Part shown: positions 30,917 to 38,246 of the stretch, piece by piece
Layout of the letters: every line of letters begins with the position of its first letter
How positions within the stretch are numbered: position 1 is the stretch's first letter
Origin: Croceibacterium aestuarii
GTDB lineage: Bacteria > Pseudomonadota > Alphaproteobacteria > Sphingomonadales > Sphingomonadaceae
Direction: 5' to 3'
Length of the DNA: 64,000 bases
Assembly: GCF_030657335.1 (NCBI RefSeq)
Contig: NZ_CP131039.1
Location: 2,868,501-2,932,500 of the forward strand
Translations under genes and position numbers: made by a program
The notes under the pieces: generated by a model
Seen by the model: the letters and a program-made list of their open reading frames with translations, nothing else
The model's database searches: none
Told to the model about the DNA's origin: nothing

Positions 30917-30956
30917 TGCCCTTGCCAATCCGGCCTCCAGCCGGAAAGGTAGGGCA
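30917..30956 (+). other. Structured sequence after cca
   Basis: TGCCCT (30917-30922) pairs with AGGGCA (30951-30956), and CCGGC/GCCGG (30930-30934, 30940-30944) forms an inner hairpin. It lies 41 nt after cca in a 243-nt spacer where no other gene was recognised. It may end or stabilise the cca mRNA. No T tract is present and no RNA family is recognised. Confidence 0.35.
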
Positions 30957-31118
30957 GTCCGCCCCGCGGGCACCTTGCGGTCATCGGTTTCGTCCGGTGA
31001 GAGCGCCTAGGCCCGGCGGGTCGCTGCTCGTTTCCGCATCCATATTCATCGGCCGCCCGTGCGCGGAATTCTTTGTGTGCGGCCGGCTGTTTTCGACAAC
31101 CCTAAAGGGGGAAAGACC

Positions 31119-31679
31119 TTGAACCTGACCAAAGCCATTTTCACTGCCGGCGCGCTGTCGCTGGTTTCCGTTTCCGGCGCCGCGCTGGCGCAGGACGCCG
31201 CCGCCACGGCCAAGGCCGACGGCCCGCTGATCGCCGCCGGCGTGAAGGTCTACGGCCCCGAGGGCAACGAGGTCGGCACGATTACCGCTCTGGCCGATGG
31301 CGTCGCCACGCTCGACACCGGCACGCACAAGGTCGGCCTGCCGCTCGACCGCTTCGGCATGAACGCCAAGAAGCAGACCACCGTTGCGGTGACCCGCGCG
31401 CAGCTCGACGAGATGCTCGAGAAGGCCCAGGCCGAAGCGGCCGCCAAGCTCGACGCCCAGCTCGTCGCGGGCGCCCCGGTGACCGACGTCAACGGCGTCT
31501 CGCTCGGCTCGATCGGCAAGGTCGAGGGCGACGACGTCACCGTCGAAACCGAATGGGGCGCGTTCGCGCTCAAGCGGCAGAACTTCCAGCCGGCCGATGC
31601 CGGGGTGACCGCGCAGGTTCTCGCCGACCAGGTCAAGGCCGCGCTCGGCGCCAGCGCCGACGCCGCCGCGCAGTCGTAA
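31119..31679 (+). CDS. Exported protein with two PRC-barrel-like repeats
   Basis: TTG 31119 lies eight bases after GGGGGAAA and starts a Sec signal ending AALAQ. The 186-residue product contains two related beta modules: GVKVYGPEGNEVGTITAL...HKVGLPLDRFG and GAPVTDVNGVSLGSIGKV...GAFALKRQNF, split by an Ala-rich helix. Each resembles half of a PRC-barrel. The function is unknown. A strong terminator follows. It converges on an operon that encodes a PRC-barrel protein. Confidence 0.75.
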   Translation: MNLTKAIFTAGALSLVSVSGAALAQDAAATAKADGPLIAAGVKVYGPEGNEVGTITALADGVATLDTGTHKVGLPLDRFGMNAKKQTTVAVTRAQLDEMLEKAQAEAAAKLDAQLVAGAPVTDVNGVSLGSIGKVEGDDVTVETEWGAFALKRQNFQPADAGVTAQVLADQVKAALGASADAAAQS

Positions 31680-31706
31680 AGGCTCGGCCTCGCCCGAACG
31701 AAAACA

Positions 31707-31738
31707 GGGGCGCCCGGAGAAATCCGGGCGCCCCTTTT
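31707..31738 (+). terminator. Rho-independent terminator
   Basis: A perfect 12-bp stem GGGGCGCCCGGA/TCCGGGCGCCCC (31707-31718, 31723-31734) with a GAAA loop and TTTT at 31735-31738 ends the gene at 31119-31679. It lies between convergent genes. Confidence 0.93.
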
Positions 31739-31759
31739 CATGCCTGAGGCAACCGGCTG

Positions 31760-32074
31760 CTAGAGCCGCCGGACGATCACGCGATTCCGGGTGACAGCGC
31801 GCTCGCGCCGCGGCGGGGTGAAGTACCGGGCCTCGTCGACCGGATCGATGTAGGCATTGCCGTCGCGGATTTCGATCTCGTCGACCGGCACGCCGCGTCC
31901 GTCGTCGAGCACCAGCGCAGCGACGTGGTCGTGCTCGGGATCGACGAGCATGCGCTGGACAGTGCCCAGACGCCGTCCGTCGCGGGTCATCAGCGGATGG
32001 CCGCGCAGGTCCTGTTCGTCGTTGACGAGCTCGTAGTCGTCGAGTTCGCGCAGTTCTGTATATTGGTCTACCAT
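31760..32074 (-). CDS. PRC-barrel domain protein
   Basis: ATG 32074, after GAGGAGAACGAACC, gives 104 residues. ELVNDEQDLRGHPLMTRDGR and LGTVQRMLVDPEHDHVAALV, followed by PVDEIEIRDGNAYIDPVDEA, form a complete PRC-barrel. This fold often binds partner proteins or RNA in the cytoplasm. No signal peptide is present. It lies 32 nt after the anchored protein gene at 32107-32661 and is probably in its operon. Confidence 0.85.
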   Translation of the reverse strand: MVDQYTELRELDDYELVNDEQDLRGHPLMTRDGRRLGTVQRMLVDPEHDHVAALVLDDGRGVPVDEIEIRDGNAYIDPVDEARYFTPPRRERAVTRNRVIVRRL

Positions 32075-32106
32075 GGTTCGTTCTCCTCGGATCGCGAGGG
32101 GGCGTC

Positions 32107-32661
32107 TCACCCCTTGTTCAGGATCTCGATGTTCGCTTCGTCGACCACCAGGATCGCATCCTGATCGGCGATGATCTTGCGGGTGTTCTGATTGAGCGAG
32201 TCGCCGGGAATGTCGTCGAGCGACGAGGCATCGTGCACCGTGCCGCCGGAAATCCGCAGGGTCTGGCCGGCGTTGATGTCCTTGGGCACCTCGCGCGGCT
32301 GGTCGATAATGAGCGCGAACATGCGGTTGCCGTTCTGCTCGACCCAGAAGCCGCGATCGGTCAGGTTGCTCCCCACATCGACCTCGCCAGAGAAGTCGCG
32401 GCCGAAATATTGCTGCGGGTCCGCGGTAATCTGCGCCAGGGTCAGCGCGCCGGTCGTGTCGGGGTTTGCCGCGTCGGCCATCGCCCCGCCGTTCACGCCC
32501 GCGGCGTTGTCCTGCAGCACGACGTCGTTGCCGGTCACCAGGTCTTCGTCGTTGTCGTTGCTCCCGGCAATCCACCAGATAAGCAGCGCCAGCACGATCA
32601 GGCCCAGCAACAGCCAGAGCCAGCCCATGCTGGTTTTCTTTTGAACCGGAATCTCGGCCAT
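32107..32661 (-). CDS. Membrane-anchored protein of unknown function
   Basis: The 184-residue protein has one N-terminal membrane helix (GWLWLLLGLIVLALLIWWI) after MAEIPVQKKTSM. An acidic linker with NDNDEDLV follows, then a periplasmic domain (DPQQYFGRDFSGEVDVGSNL, RGFWVEQNGNRMFALI, LRISGGTVHDASSL, AILVVDEANIEIL) that looks like an OB-fold. ATG 32661 follows AGGAGATTTTCG. I do not recognise the family. It is followed at 32 nt by the PRC-barrel gene, so the two may act together in the envelope. Confidence 0.75.
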   Translation of the reverse strand: MAEIPVQKKTSMGWLWLLLGLIVLALLIWWIAGSNDNDEDLVTGNDVVLQDNAAGVNGGAMADAANPDTTGALTLAQITADPQQYFGRDFSGEVDVGSNLTDRGFWVEQNGNRMFALIIDQPREVPKDINAGQTLRISGGTVHDASSLDDIPGDSLNQNTRKIIADQDAILVVDEANIEILNKG

Positions 32662-32798
32662 CGAAAATCTCCTGTTGGTTGGTGCGGCCGCGAATGCGCC
32701 CGCTCCCCCAATCAGTGGATCGCCCGGCCAGTTTGTTCCGAGATTTTCCCGCAGTTCCGGGATCTTCGCCGCTTCCCGCCCAAACCGGGCGGAAAGGT

Positions 32799-35099
32799 TC
32801 AGAACCTGTTGTCCTTGGGGAACCCGGTCGGCGGAAGCCTCCCGGCGGCGCCGCGGGCGACCTTCCACAGGTGGATGTCGCTCTCGGTCCGCGTGCGCCC
32901 GCTTTCGCCGCCCATGGTCCATGACAGGCCGTCTTCGAGCGTGAAGGTCGTCGCGTCGCTGAGGCCGCCGTCGCGGTAGCGTTGCAGCGTTACGCCCTGA
33001 CCGCGGGTCATGACCGGCAGCTCCTCGAGGTTGAAGACCACCAGCTTGCGGTTGTCGCCGACCACCGCGACGTGGTCGTGTGCTGCGGCGATCGGCCGGG
33101 CGACGGCGAGCTTGGCGCGGTCCTTGAGATTGACCACCTGGCGGCCCTTGCGCGTTTCGGCGAGCAGTTCGTCGGTCAGCGCGGCAAAGCCCTTGCCGGT
33201 GCTTGCGGCGAGCAGCAGCTGCAGCCCCGGCTTGTGCACGATCAGGCTGACCACCTGCGCCTCGGCATCGATGTCGAGCGTGTTGCGGATCGGCTCGCCG
33301 AAACCGCGCGCGCCGGGCAGCTTGTCGGCCCCGAGGGTGAAGAAGCGCCCGTCGTCGCCGGCGATGAGCAACTTGTCGGTGGTCTGGCAATGGACCGCAA
33401 AGGCCGGCCCGTCGCCTTCCTTGTACTTGAAGTCCCCGCAGCCGTCGGCCCCCAGGTCGACATGGCCCTTGGCGCCGCGGATCCAGCCTTTCTGCGAGAG
33501 GATCACCGTAACCGGCTCCTTCTCGATCATCGCGTCCATGCTGAATTCGACCGCCGGCGCGGCCTCGGCGATGGTCGTGCGGCGCCGCCCGAGCGCGGTG
33601 TCCTCGGCATAGTCCTTGCGCAGCGCCTTGAGGTCGCGCTTGAGCCGGGTGCGCTGGCGCGCCGGGCTGCCGAGCAGCGCTTCGAGCTCGGCGCGTTCGT
33701 CTTCGAGCTCGTCCTTCTCCTGCCGCAGCTGCATCTCCTCGAGCTTGCGCAACGAACGCAGCCGCATGTTGAGGATCGCCTCGGCCTGGCGGTCGGTCAG
33801 CCCGAACTCGGCCATCATCACCGGCTTGGGCTCGTCCTCGGTGCGGATGATCTCGATCACCCGGTCGAGGTTGAGGAAGGCGATGATGTAGCCTTCGACC
33901 AGCTCGAGCCGGTCGGCGATCTTGGCCAGCCGGTGGCGGCTGCGGCGCTGCAGGATGTCGATCTGGTGCAGCAGCCAGTGGTCGAGCAGCTCCTTCAGCC
34001 CCATGACCATCGGCGTGCGGGTGGCATCGAGCACGTTCATGTTGAGCCCGAAGCGGCTCTCGAGGTCGGTCAGCTTGTAGAGCGATTCCTTGAGCAGTTC
34101 GGGGTCGACGTTGCGGCTCTTCGGGACGAGCACGATGCGGATGTTCTCGTCGCTCTCGTCGCGCACGTCCTCGAGAATCGGCACCTTCTTGTCGGCGATC
34201 GCCTGGGCGATCTGCTCGATCAGCTTGCCCTTGGCGACCTGGTAGGGGATTTCCGAGATGACCAGCTGGTACTGCCCCCCGCCGAGCCGCTCGATCCCCG
34301 CTTCGCGGTCGGCCTCGTCCTTCGCCTCGGCGGCGAAGAAGCGCCCGCGCACGCGGAAGGAGCCGCGCCCCGTCGCATAGGCCTGGCTGATCGATTCCGG
34401 CGAATCGACGATCAGCCCGCCGGTGGCGAAGTCGGGCCCGTGCATCAGCTCCATCAGCCGCGCATGCTCGACGTGCGGGTTGTCGATCAGCTCGAGCGCG
34501 GCGTCGATGACTTCGGCGGCGTTGTGGCTCGGGATGCTGGTTGCCATCCCCACCGCAATGCCGCTCGAACCGTTGGCCAGCAGGTTGGGAAACAGGCCGG
34601 GGAAGAGCGAAGGCTCTTCTTCTTCGTTGTTGTAGGTCGGGACGAAATCGACGGTGCCTTCGTCGAGCCCTTCCATCAGCTGCATCGCCGTCTTCGTCAG
34701 GCGGCATTCGGTGTAGCGTTCGGCGGCGGCGTTATCGCCGTCGATATTGCCGAAATTGCCCTGCCCCTCGACCAGCGGATAGCGCAGCGTGAAGGGCTGC
34801 GCGAGGCGGACCATGGCATCGTAGAGCGCGACGTTGCCGTGCGGGTGGAACTTGCCCATCACATCGCCGACCACGCGGCTCGATTTCTTGAACGCGTTGT
34901 CCGGGCTCAGGCGCAGCAGCCGCATGCCCCACAGGATGCGGCGATGCACCGGCTTGAGCCCGTCGCGCAGGTCGGGCAGCGAGCGGGCGGTGATCGTCGA
35001 GAGGGCGTAGACGAGGTAGCGCTGCGACAGCGCGCTGTCGAACGGAGCGTCGACGATGGCGTCGAAGGGGTCTTTTTCGTCGTCGATAGTGGCAACCAT
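32799..35099 (-). CDS. parC: DNA topoisomerase IV subunit A
   Basis: The 766-residue protein cuts and rejoins DNA to unlink daughter chromosomes. The catalytic Tyr129 is in AAERYTECRL, the helix-turn-helix region is KSSRVVGDVMGKFHPHG (from residue 72) and six blade-like repeats fill the C-terminal third. The quinolone-linked positions read HGNVALYD: Val90 stands at E. coli ParC Ser80 and Asp94 at Glu84. Family C palindrome copy 35114-35182 lies 14 bases before its start codon. Confidence 0.97.
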   Translation of the reverse strand: MVATIDDEKDPFDAIVDAPFDSALSQRYLVYALSTITARSLPDLRDGLKPVHRRILWGMRLLRLSPDNAFKKSSRVVGDVMGKFHPHGNVALYDAMVRLAQPFTLRYPLVEGQGNFGNIDGDNAAAERYTECRLTKTAMQLMEGLDEGTVDFVPTYNNEEEEPSLFPGLFPNLLANGSSGIAVGMATSIPSHNAAEVIDAALELIDNPHVEHARLMELMHGPDFATGGLIVDSPESISQAYATGRGSFRVRGRFFAAEAKDEADREAGIERLGGGQYQLVISEIPYQVAKGKLIEQIAQAIADKKVPILEDVRDESDENIRIVLVPKSRNVDPELLKESLYKLTDLESRFGLNMNVLDATRTPMVMGLKELLDHWLLHQIDILQRRSRHRLAKIADRLELVEGYIIAFLNLDRVIEIIRTEDEPKPVMMAEFGLTDRQAEAILNMRLRSLRKLEEMQLRQEKDELEDERAELEALLGSPARQRTRLKRDLKALRKDYAEDTALGRRRTTIAEAAPAVEFSMDAMIEKEPVTVILSQKGWIRGAKGHVDLGADGCGDFKYKEGDGPAFAVHCQTTDKLLIAGDDGRFFTLGADKLPGARGFGEPIRNTLDIDAEAQVVSLIVHKPGLQLLLAASTGKGFAALTDELLAETRKGRQVVNLKDRAKLAVARPIAAAHDHVAVVGDNRKLVVFNLEELPVMTRGQGVTLQRYRDGGLSDATTFTLEDGLSWTMGGESGRTRTESDIHLWKVARGAAGRLPPTGFPKDNRF

Positions 35100-35113
35100 G
35101 CGGGTACTTCGTT

Positions 35114-35182
35114 CCGTTCGTCCTGGGCCTGCCGAAGGGCGTCGCGCGGGCGTTCATGGTTGGACAGGCTCACCACGAACGG
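35114..35182. repeat. 69-bp palindromic repeat (family C) before parC
   Basis: Read on the minus strand, it begins CCGTTCGTGGTGAGCCTGTC and ends CAGGACGAACGG, the same plan as the element at 29629-29688 with a longer centre. In both cases the element points towards the downstream gene and ends within 15 bases of its start codon. Confidence 0.88.
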
Positions 35183-35231
35183 GAGATGTTGTCGGCTGGC
35201 CGTAGCAGCGCCACGGGCCGTGGGACAGCGC

Positions 35232-35257
35232 GGAACAAGCCGCTTTCAACACCCGTT
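35232..35257 (+). promoter_or_regulatory. EcfG-type (general stress) promoter for the DJ-1/PfpI gene
   Basis: GGAAC (35232-35236), 17 bases, then CGTT (35254-35257) match the general stress motif of alphaproteobacteria. Transcription would start near 35264, about 33 bases before the ATG at 35297. Confidence 0.72.
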
Positions 35258-35296
35258 ACGCGGACAAAGGCAATTCCGCCGCAAGGAGACAGCATA

Positions 35297-35842
35297 ATGG
35301 CACAACGCATCATGATTCTCGCCACCGACGGGTTCGAACAGTCGGAACTCGAAGGCCCCTATTCCGCGATCAAGACCGCCGGGCTCGAACCCGTGGTCGT
35401 CAGCCCGCACGACGGCCAGATCAAGGGCTGGCAACACGACCACTGGGGCGACCCGGTCGATGTGAACCTCACTCTCGACGAGGCCGAGGCCGAGGACTTC
35501 GACGCGCTCGTCCTGCCGGGCGGACAGATGAACCCCGACAAGATGCGGACGGAGAAGAAGGCCGTCCAGCTGGTCAAGGACTTCTGCGAAAGCGGCAAGC
35601 CCGTCGCGGCGATCTGCCACGGCCCCTGGCTGCTGGCGGAAGCCGGCATGATCAAGGGCAAGACGGTCACCAGCTGGCCCTCGATCCGCACCGACCTGAA
35701 GAACGCCGGCGCCAATGTGGTCGACCAGGAAGTCGCGACCGACGGCAACCTCATCACCAGCCGCAACCCCGACGACATCCCGGCCTTCAACAAGGCGCTG
35801 CTCAAGGCGCTGCAGGAACAGGACCAGATGGCCGACGCCTGA
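35297..35842 (+). CDS. DJ-1/PfpI-family protein (type 1 glutamine amidotransferase-like)
   Basis: The 181-residue protein starts at ATG 35297 after AAGGAGA. MAQRIMILATDGFEQSELEG, DALVLPGGQMNPDKMR and the nucleophile elbow VAAICHGPWLLAEAG (reactive Cys followed by His) are typical of the PfpI/YhbO class, whose members protect against glyoxal, oxidative and thermal stress. The general stress promoter upstream supports such a role. A strong terminator follows, so it is likely a single-gene unit. Confidence 0.93.
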   Translation: MAQRIMILATDGFEQSELEGPYSAIKTAGLEPVVVSPHDGQIKGWQHDHWGDPVDVNLTLDEAEAEDFDALVLPGGQMNPDKMRTEKKAVQLVKDFCESGKPVAAICHGPWLLAEAGMIKGKTVTSWPSIRTDLKNAGANVVDQEVATDGNLITSRNPDDIPAFNKALLKALQEQDQMADA

Positions 35843-35864
35843 TCTCGGCTTCAGTTGCGAGCGG

Positions 35865-35899
35865 AAAGGCCTCGCCGGGCGACCGGCGGGGCCTTTTTC
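35865..35899 (+). terminator. Rho-independent terminator
   Basis: AAAGGCCTCGCCG (35865-35877) pairs with CGGCGGGGCCTTT (35884-35896) apart from one T-G wobble, over a six-base loop, and runs into TTTT. It ends the DJ-1/PfpI gene, 22 nt after its stop. Confidence 0.92.
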
Positions 35900-36017
35900 A
35901 TGGCTTGGCCCCGAGCCGGCTTTCTTCCGGTCACGGGCCGAAGCGGATTGTCGACTTTCAGCCGCAGCGCGGGCGAGCGCGAAGGTCTGATAATGGGGTG
36001 CGAAGCGGACATGCCTC

Positions 36018-36113
36018 CATTCGTCATGCTGAACTTGTTTCAGCATCCATTACTCCAGCTGCGCCGAGCTAGCGTGAGGAGAGATAGACCCTGAAACGAG
36101 TTCAGGGTGACGA
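36018..36113. repeat. Palindromic repeat family B, copy 1
   Basis: The left part CATTCGTCATGCTGAACTTG and the right part GACCCTGAAACGAGTTCAGG, followed by GTGACGA, are imperfect inverted copies separated by about 35 variable bases. Copy 2 is at 37999-38116 and keeps both ends. Both copies are preceded by AATGGGG and a GCGGA(C)ATG-like border, so B elements sit next to family A repeats here. Confidence 0.85.
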
Positions 36114-36129
36114 AGAACGGAACTGCCGC

Positions 36130-36246
36130 CATGGGGTCGTAGCGGACTGACCGCCTTTGCGGAAAGTGCGAGCGAAGCTACCTGTCGGCTAATGGCGAAA
36201 ACCATGGCGGGCGGGAACGTCTGGAATTGGGTGGAAAGCGGACATT
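36130..36246 (+). repeat. Intergenic repeat family A, copy 1
   Basis: This unit of about 115 bp runs from ATGGGGTCGTAGCGGACTGA to TTGGGTGGAAAGCGGAC. It is nearly identical to copy 2 (36701-36820), with about eight differences, and in the same orientation. It ends 33 bases before the lipoprotein gene at 36280. No open frame in it looks coding. Confidence 0.88.
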
Positions 36247-36279
36247 GCATTCAGCCGAAGGCGTCAGCATTGTTGGCGC

Positions 36280-36696
36280 ATGAAATGCCAGAGCGTCATG
36301 ATGGCCATAGTCCTTTCGTATCTAGTTGGTGGGTGCGGCGAAGACTTGTCCGACACATATGCTGCAGCCTGTTCGACGCCGTTACCAAACTGGGGCCGAG
36401 AAGCTGACGGGGTTGGTCATCTCCTCATCGTGCAGCCCATCTACGTCGCTTCGGACGGGGCGGTTCTGTGGAATGAAACGCCCATCTCAGACGATACTCT
36501 CGGTGATTACATGACGCGCGCGAGCAGTCTTGTTCCTGAGCCCCATGCCATTCTCGAGGTTGCTCCCGACGCGCCTTGCGAGCGCGTAAGTGAAGTCCGC
36601 CGCATCATGGCAGCGGCACCGCTGTGTCAAGGGCTTAACTCGCTCTGCAGCGAAGGCGCGAACTGGGAACGGTGGCCGGTGGCAGGAGGACCGTAA
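36280..36696 (+). CDS. Small lipoprotein with ExbD/TolR-like tail, unknown function
   Basis: The 138-residue protein has a short signal and lipobox (YLVGGC). A later stretch (ISDDTLGDYMTRASSLVPEP, HAILEVAPDAPCERVSEVRR) recalls the periplasmic domain of ExbD/TolR. The end LCSEGANWERWPVAGGP is distinctive of a set of sphingomonad unknowns that I recognise only by pattern. The start may be 36280 or 36298; neither has a strong ribosome site. The gene is held between family A copies 1 and 2 and has lower GC than its surroundings. Confidence 0.65.
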   Translation: MKCQSVMMAIVLSYLVGGCGEDLSDTYAAACSTPLPNWGREADGVGHLLIVQPIYVASDGAVLWNETPISDDTLGDYMTRASSLVPEPHAILEVAPDAPCERVSEVRRIMAAAPLCQGLNSLCSEGANWERWPVAGGP

Positions 36697-36700
36697 CGTC

Positions 36701-36820
36701 CGCAATTGGGTCGTTAGCGGACTGACCGCCTTTGCGGGAAGTGCGAGCGAAGCTGCCTGTTGGCTAATGGCGAAAACCATGGCGGGCGGGAACGTCTGGA
36801 ATTGGGGTGGAAAACGGACG
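36701..36820 (+). repeat. Intergenic repeat family A, copy 2
   Basis: The unit begins CGCAATTGGGTCGTTAGCGG and ends TTGGGGTGGAAAACGGAC. It starts five bases after the lipoprotein stop codon and ends five bases before the stop codon of the next gene. A short inverted pair GTCCGC/GCGGAC (36698-36703, 36717-36722) marks its left edge. Confidence 0.88.
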
Positions 36821-36824
36821 TTTC

Positions 36825-37277
36825 CTAGGCCGAAATTACGGCCTTCCGAATTGCAGCGGGAACCCGTGCGAACGCCAGCAGCATGTTCATTCCGTAGAGC
36901 CATGTGAACGCGGCTGCGGCGAGAGAAATGGCTGTCAAAAAGCCACCGCTAATGAGGCCGAAAAAGAAGGCCAAAGCTGCAGCGACCGAGCAGAACACCA
37001 AACCATGAAGGCTACGAAGATCGTAGCGCAGAACTCGCTCTCGTTCATTTCCGTCAATCCAGAATCGACCGGCGTCGTAAATAATCATCGCGAGCCAATT
37101 CGGGGCGAACAGATCACCGAAGAGCGGATACTCGAACGTCAGGAGTTCGGCGGTTCGCATCCGCGTGTTCTTTCTCTGTCGATCTAGCAGCATTTCCAGC
37201 CTGTCGAACACAAGTTGGTCTGTATCCGTGGGACGCAAGGCGACCGATCCGCGCAAGTGCCAGAGAAAATCAAACAT
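36825..37277 (-). CDS. Small membrane protein of unknown function
   Basis: From ATG 37277 the product has 150 residues; the frame is open to 37316. A soluble N-terminal half (MFDFLWHLRGSVALRPTDTD, FGDLFAPNWLAMIIYDAGRF) is followed by two membrane helices (LVFCSVAAALAFFFGLISGG and FLTAISLAAAAFTWLYG) and a basic end (ARVPAAIRKAV). Similar unknowns seem common in sphingomonads. It lies between family A copies 2 and 3 and points against the lipoprotein gene. Its function is not known. Confidence 0.65.
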   Translation of the reverse strand: MFDFLWHLRGSVALRPTDTDQLVFDRLEMLLDRQRKNTRMRTAELLTFEYPLFGDLFAPNWLAMIIYDAGRFWIDGNERERVLRYDLRSLHGLVFCSVAAALAFFFGLISGGFLTAISLAAAAFTWLYGMNMLLAFARVPAAIRKAVISA

Positions 37278-37311
37278 TTGAGGATGACACGTAAGGTTGA
37301 CGCTCTTCGTC

Positions 37312-37455
37312 AGCAATGGGGTCGCTAACGGAATGGCCGATTCCCGCCATGCAGTCCCCGAAAGCTGCCTGTCAGCTATCGGCCCAGAAGCAGATCGACA
37401 GTTTCCCGCTGCCTCTCAGGTTCCGGAATGTGTGAGATTGGTGTGGTAGGCGGAC
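37312..37455 (+). repeat. Intergenic repeat family A, copy 3 (diverged)
   Basis: It begins AGCAATGGGGTCGCTAACGG, carries GCTGCCTGTC in the middle as in copies 1 and 2, and ends GATTGGTGTGGTAGGCGGAC, like the GAATTGGGTGGAAAGCGGAC end of copy 1. The middle is strongly diverged. It fills the space between the minus-strand gene start and the VanZ gene. Confidence 0.7.
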
Positions 37456-37476
37456 TCTGGAGTTCACACCTCAGCA

Positions 37477-37863
37477 ATGAAAATTGTGCATTGCGGAATG
37501 ATGGCAATCTCGAAAGTCTTTCAGCTCATTTTTTGGTTGTTACTCAGTGCCATTTTTATGGTTGCTCTGATGCCTGCCAAGATAGCTCCGAGTGTGTTTG
37601 CCTCCGACAAGCTCAATCACATGCTGGCGTTCTTCGTTCTCGCTGCATTCGCCAAGAGTCTTTGGCCTCGTAGAGGGCTGCTAACGATCTTCGCCTGGCT
37701 CGCGCTCTACGGTGGGCTGATCGAAATCCTTCAATGGGCCTTGGGTTTCGGACGTGACGCCAATTGGATGGATCTCGCAGCTGACCTGGTCGCAATCTGC
37801 TTTGGATTGGTCGCCATGAGTTGGATGAAGTCGAATAGGAAAAGCATCTCCACGATCAAGTAG
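37477..37863 (+). CDS. VanZ-like membrane protein
   Basis: The 128-residue protein has four hydrophobic segments and the VanZ pattern: ALMPAKIAP...DKLNHMLAFFVLAAFA early and YGGLIEILQWALGFGRDANW followed by MDLAADLVAICFG late. VanZ of enterococci raises teicoplanin resistance, but most bacterial family members have no known role. Start may be 37477 or the ATG at 37501. It is a lone gene between family A copies 3 and 4. Confidence 0.8.
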   Translation: MKIVHCGMMAISKVFQLIFWLLLSAIFMVALMPAKIAPSVFASDKLNHMLAFFVLAAFAKSLWPRRGLLTIFAWLALYGGLIEILQWALGFGRDANWMDLAADLVAICFGLVAMSWMKSNRKSISTIK

Positions 37864-37872
37864 GCGATACTT

Positions 37873-37992
37873 CCGCAATGGGGTCGTTACCCGACAGGCG
37901 GCTCTCGGCGCGAAAGCCTGGATAGCAGCCTGCTCGCTTTCACGAGGCAACAAACGGTTGGCCCACGTCAGCAATGGGGGGAGAGGCGGATG
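37873..37992 (+). repeat. Intergenic repeat family A, copy 4 (diverged)
   Basis: It begins TCCGCAATGGGGTCGTTACC ten bases after the VanZ stop. It ends near AGCAATGGGGGGAGAGGCGG, the border also seen before family B copy 1. Only the edges and a GCAGCCTGCT core resemble copies 1 and 2. Confidence 0.6.
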
Positions 37993-37998
37993 TCCCCG

Positions 37999-38116
37999 CA
38001 TTCGTCATGCTGAACCTGGTTCAGCATCCATTGTGCCTCCCAGCACCGGCATCGCGGGCGGAGAAATGGACCCTGGAAGCGAAGCTGTGCAAAGCACAAC
38101 CAGGTTCAGGGTGGCG
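37999..38116. repeat. Palindromic repeat family B, copy 2
   Basis: CATTCGTCATGCTGAACCTG and GTTCAGCATCCAT form the left part, and ATGGACCCTGGAAGC with AGGTTCAGGGTGGCG forms the right, as in copy 1 with a different centre. It lies 100 bases before the LexA-type box. Confidence 0.8.
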
Positions 38117-38220
38117 ATTTTGGGAAGTGTGCAGGCAAGGTTCGCAGCGGGGCGCAAGCGGATAGGCCCTGGATCCAATTGTCCCAACACCGCCCGGCCA
38201 AAAAAGAACTTTCCTACAAG

Positions 38221-38235
38221 GTTCCTTTTATGTTC
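38221..38235 (+). promoter_or_regulatory. LexA (SOS) box candidate
   Basis: GTTCCTTTTATGTTC at 38221-38235 fits the known alphaproteobacterial LexA motif GTTC-N7-GTTC, with the AT-rich spacer typical of strong sites. It lies 11 bases before the start codon of the gene at 38247, so LexA bound there would block its transcription. Confidence 0.7.
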
Positions 38236-38246
38236 CACACTGGCGG

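Noticed and set aside
32701-32798. General stress promoter for the anchored protein operon
   Set aside because: GTTCC occurs twice in the right direction, but no AACG-like -10 is found at 16-17 bases.
32107-34707. An 866-codon minus-strand frame
   Set aside because: Only the last 184 codons look like protein; the rest is an alternative frame within parC.
32982-35297. A long plus-strand open frame of 771 codons
   Set aside because: It lies wholly opposite parC and has the skewed composition of an antisense frame; parC is certain.
36130-37992. Integron with attC sites
   Set aside because: Repeats separate single genes, but no GTTRRRY/RYYYAAC core pairs or integrase were found, and gene orientation is mixed.
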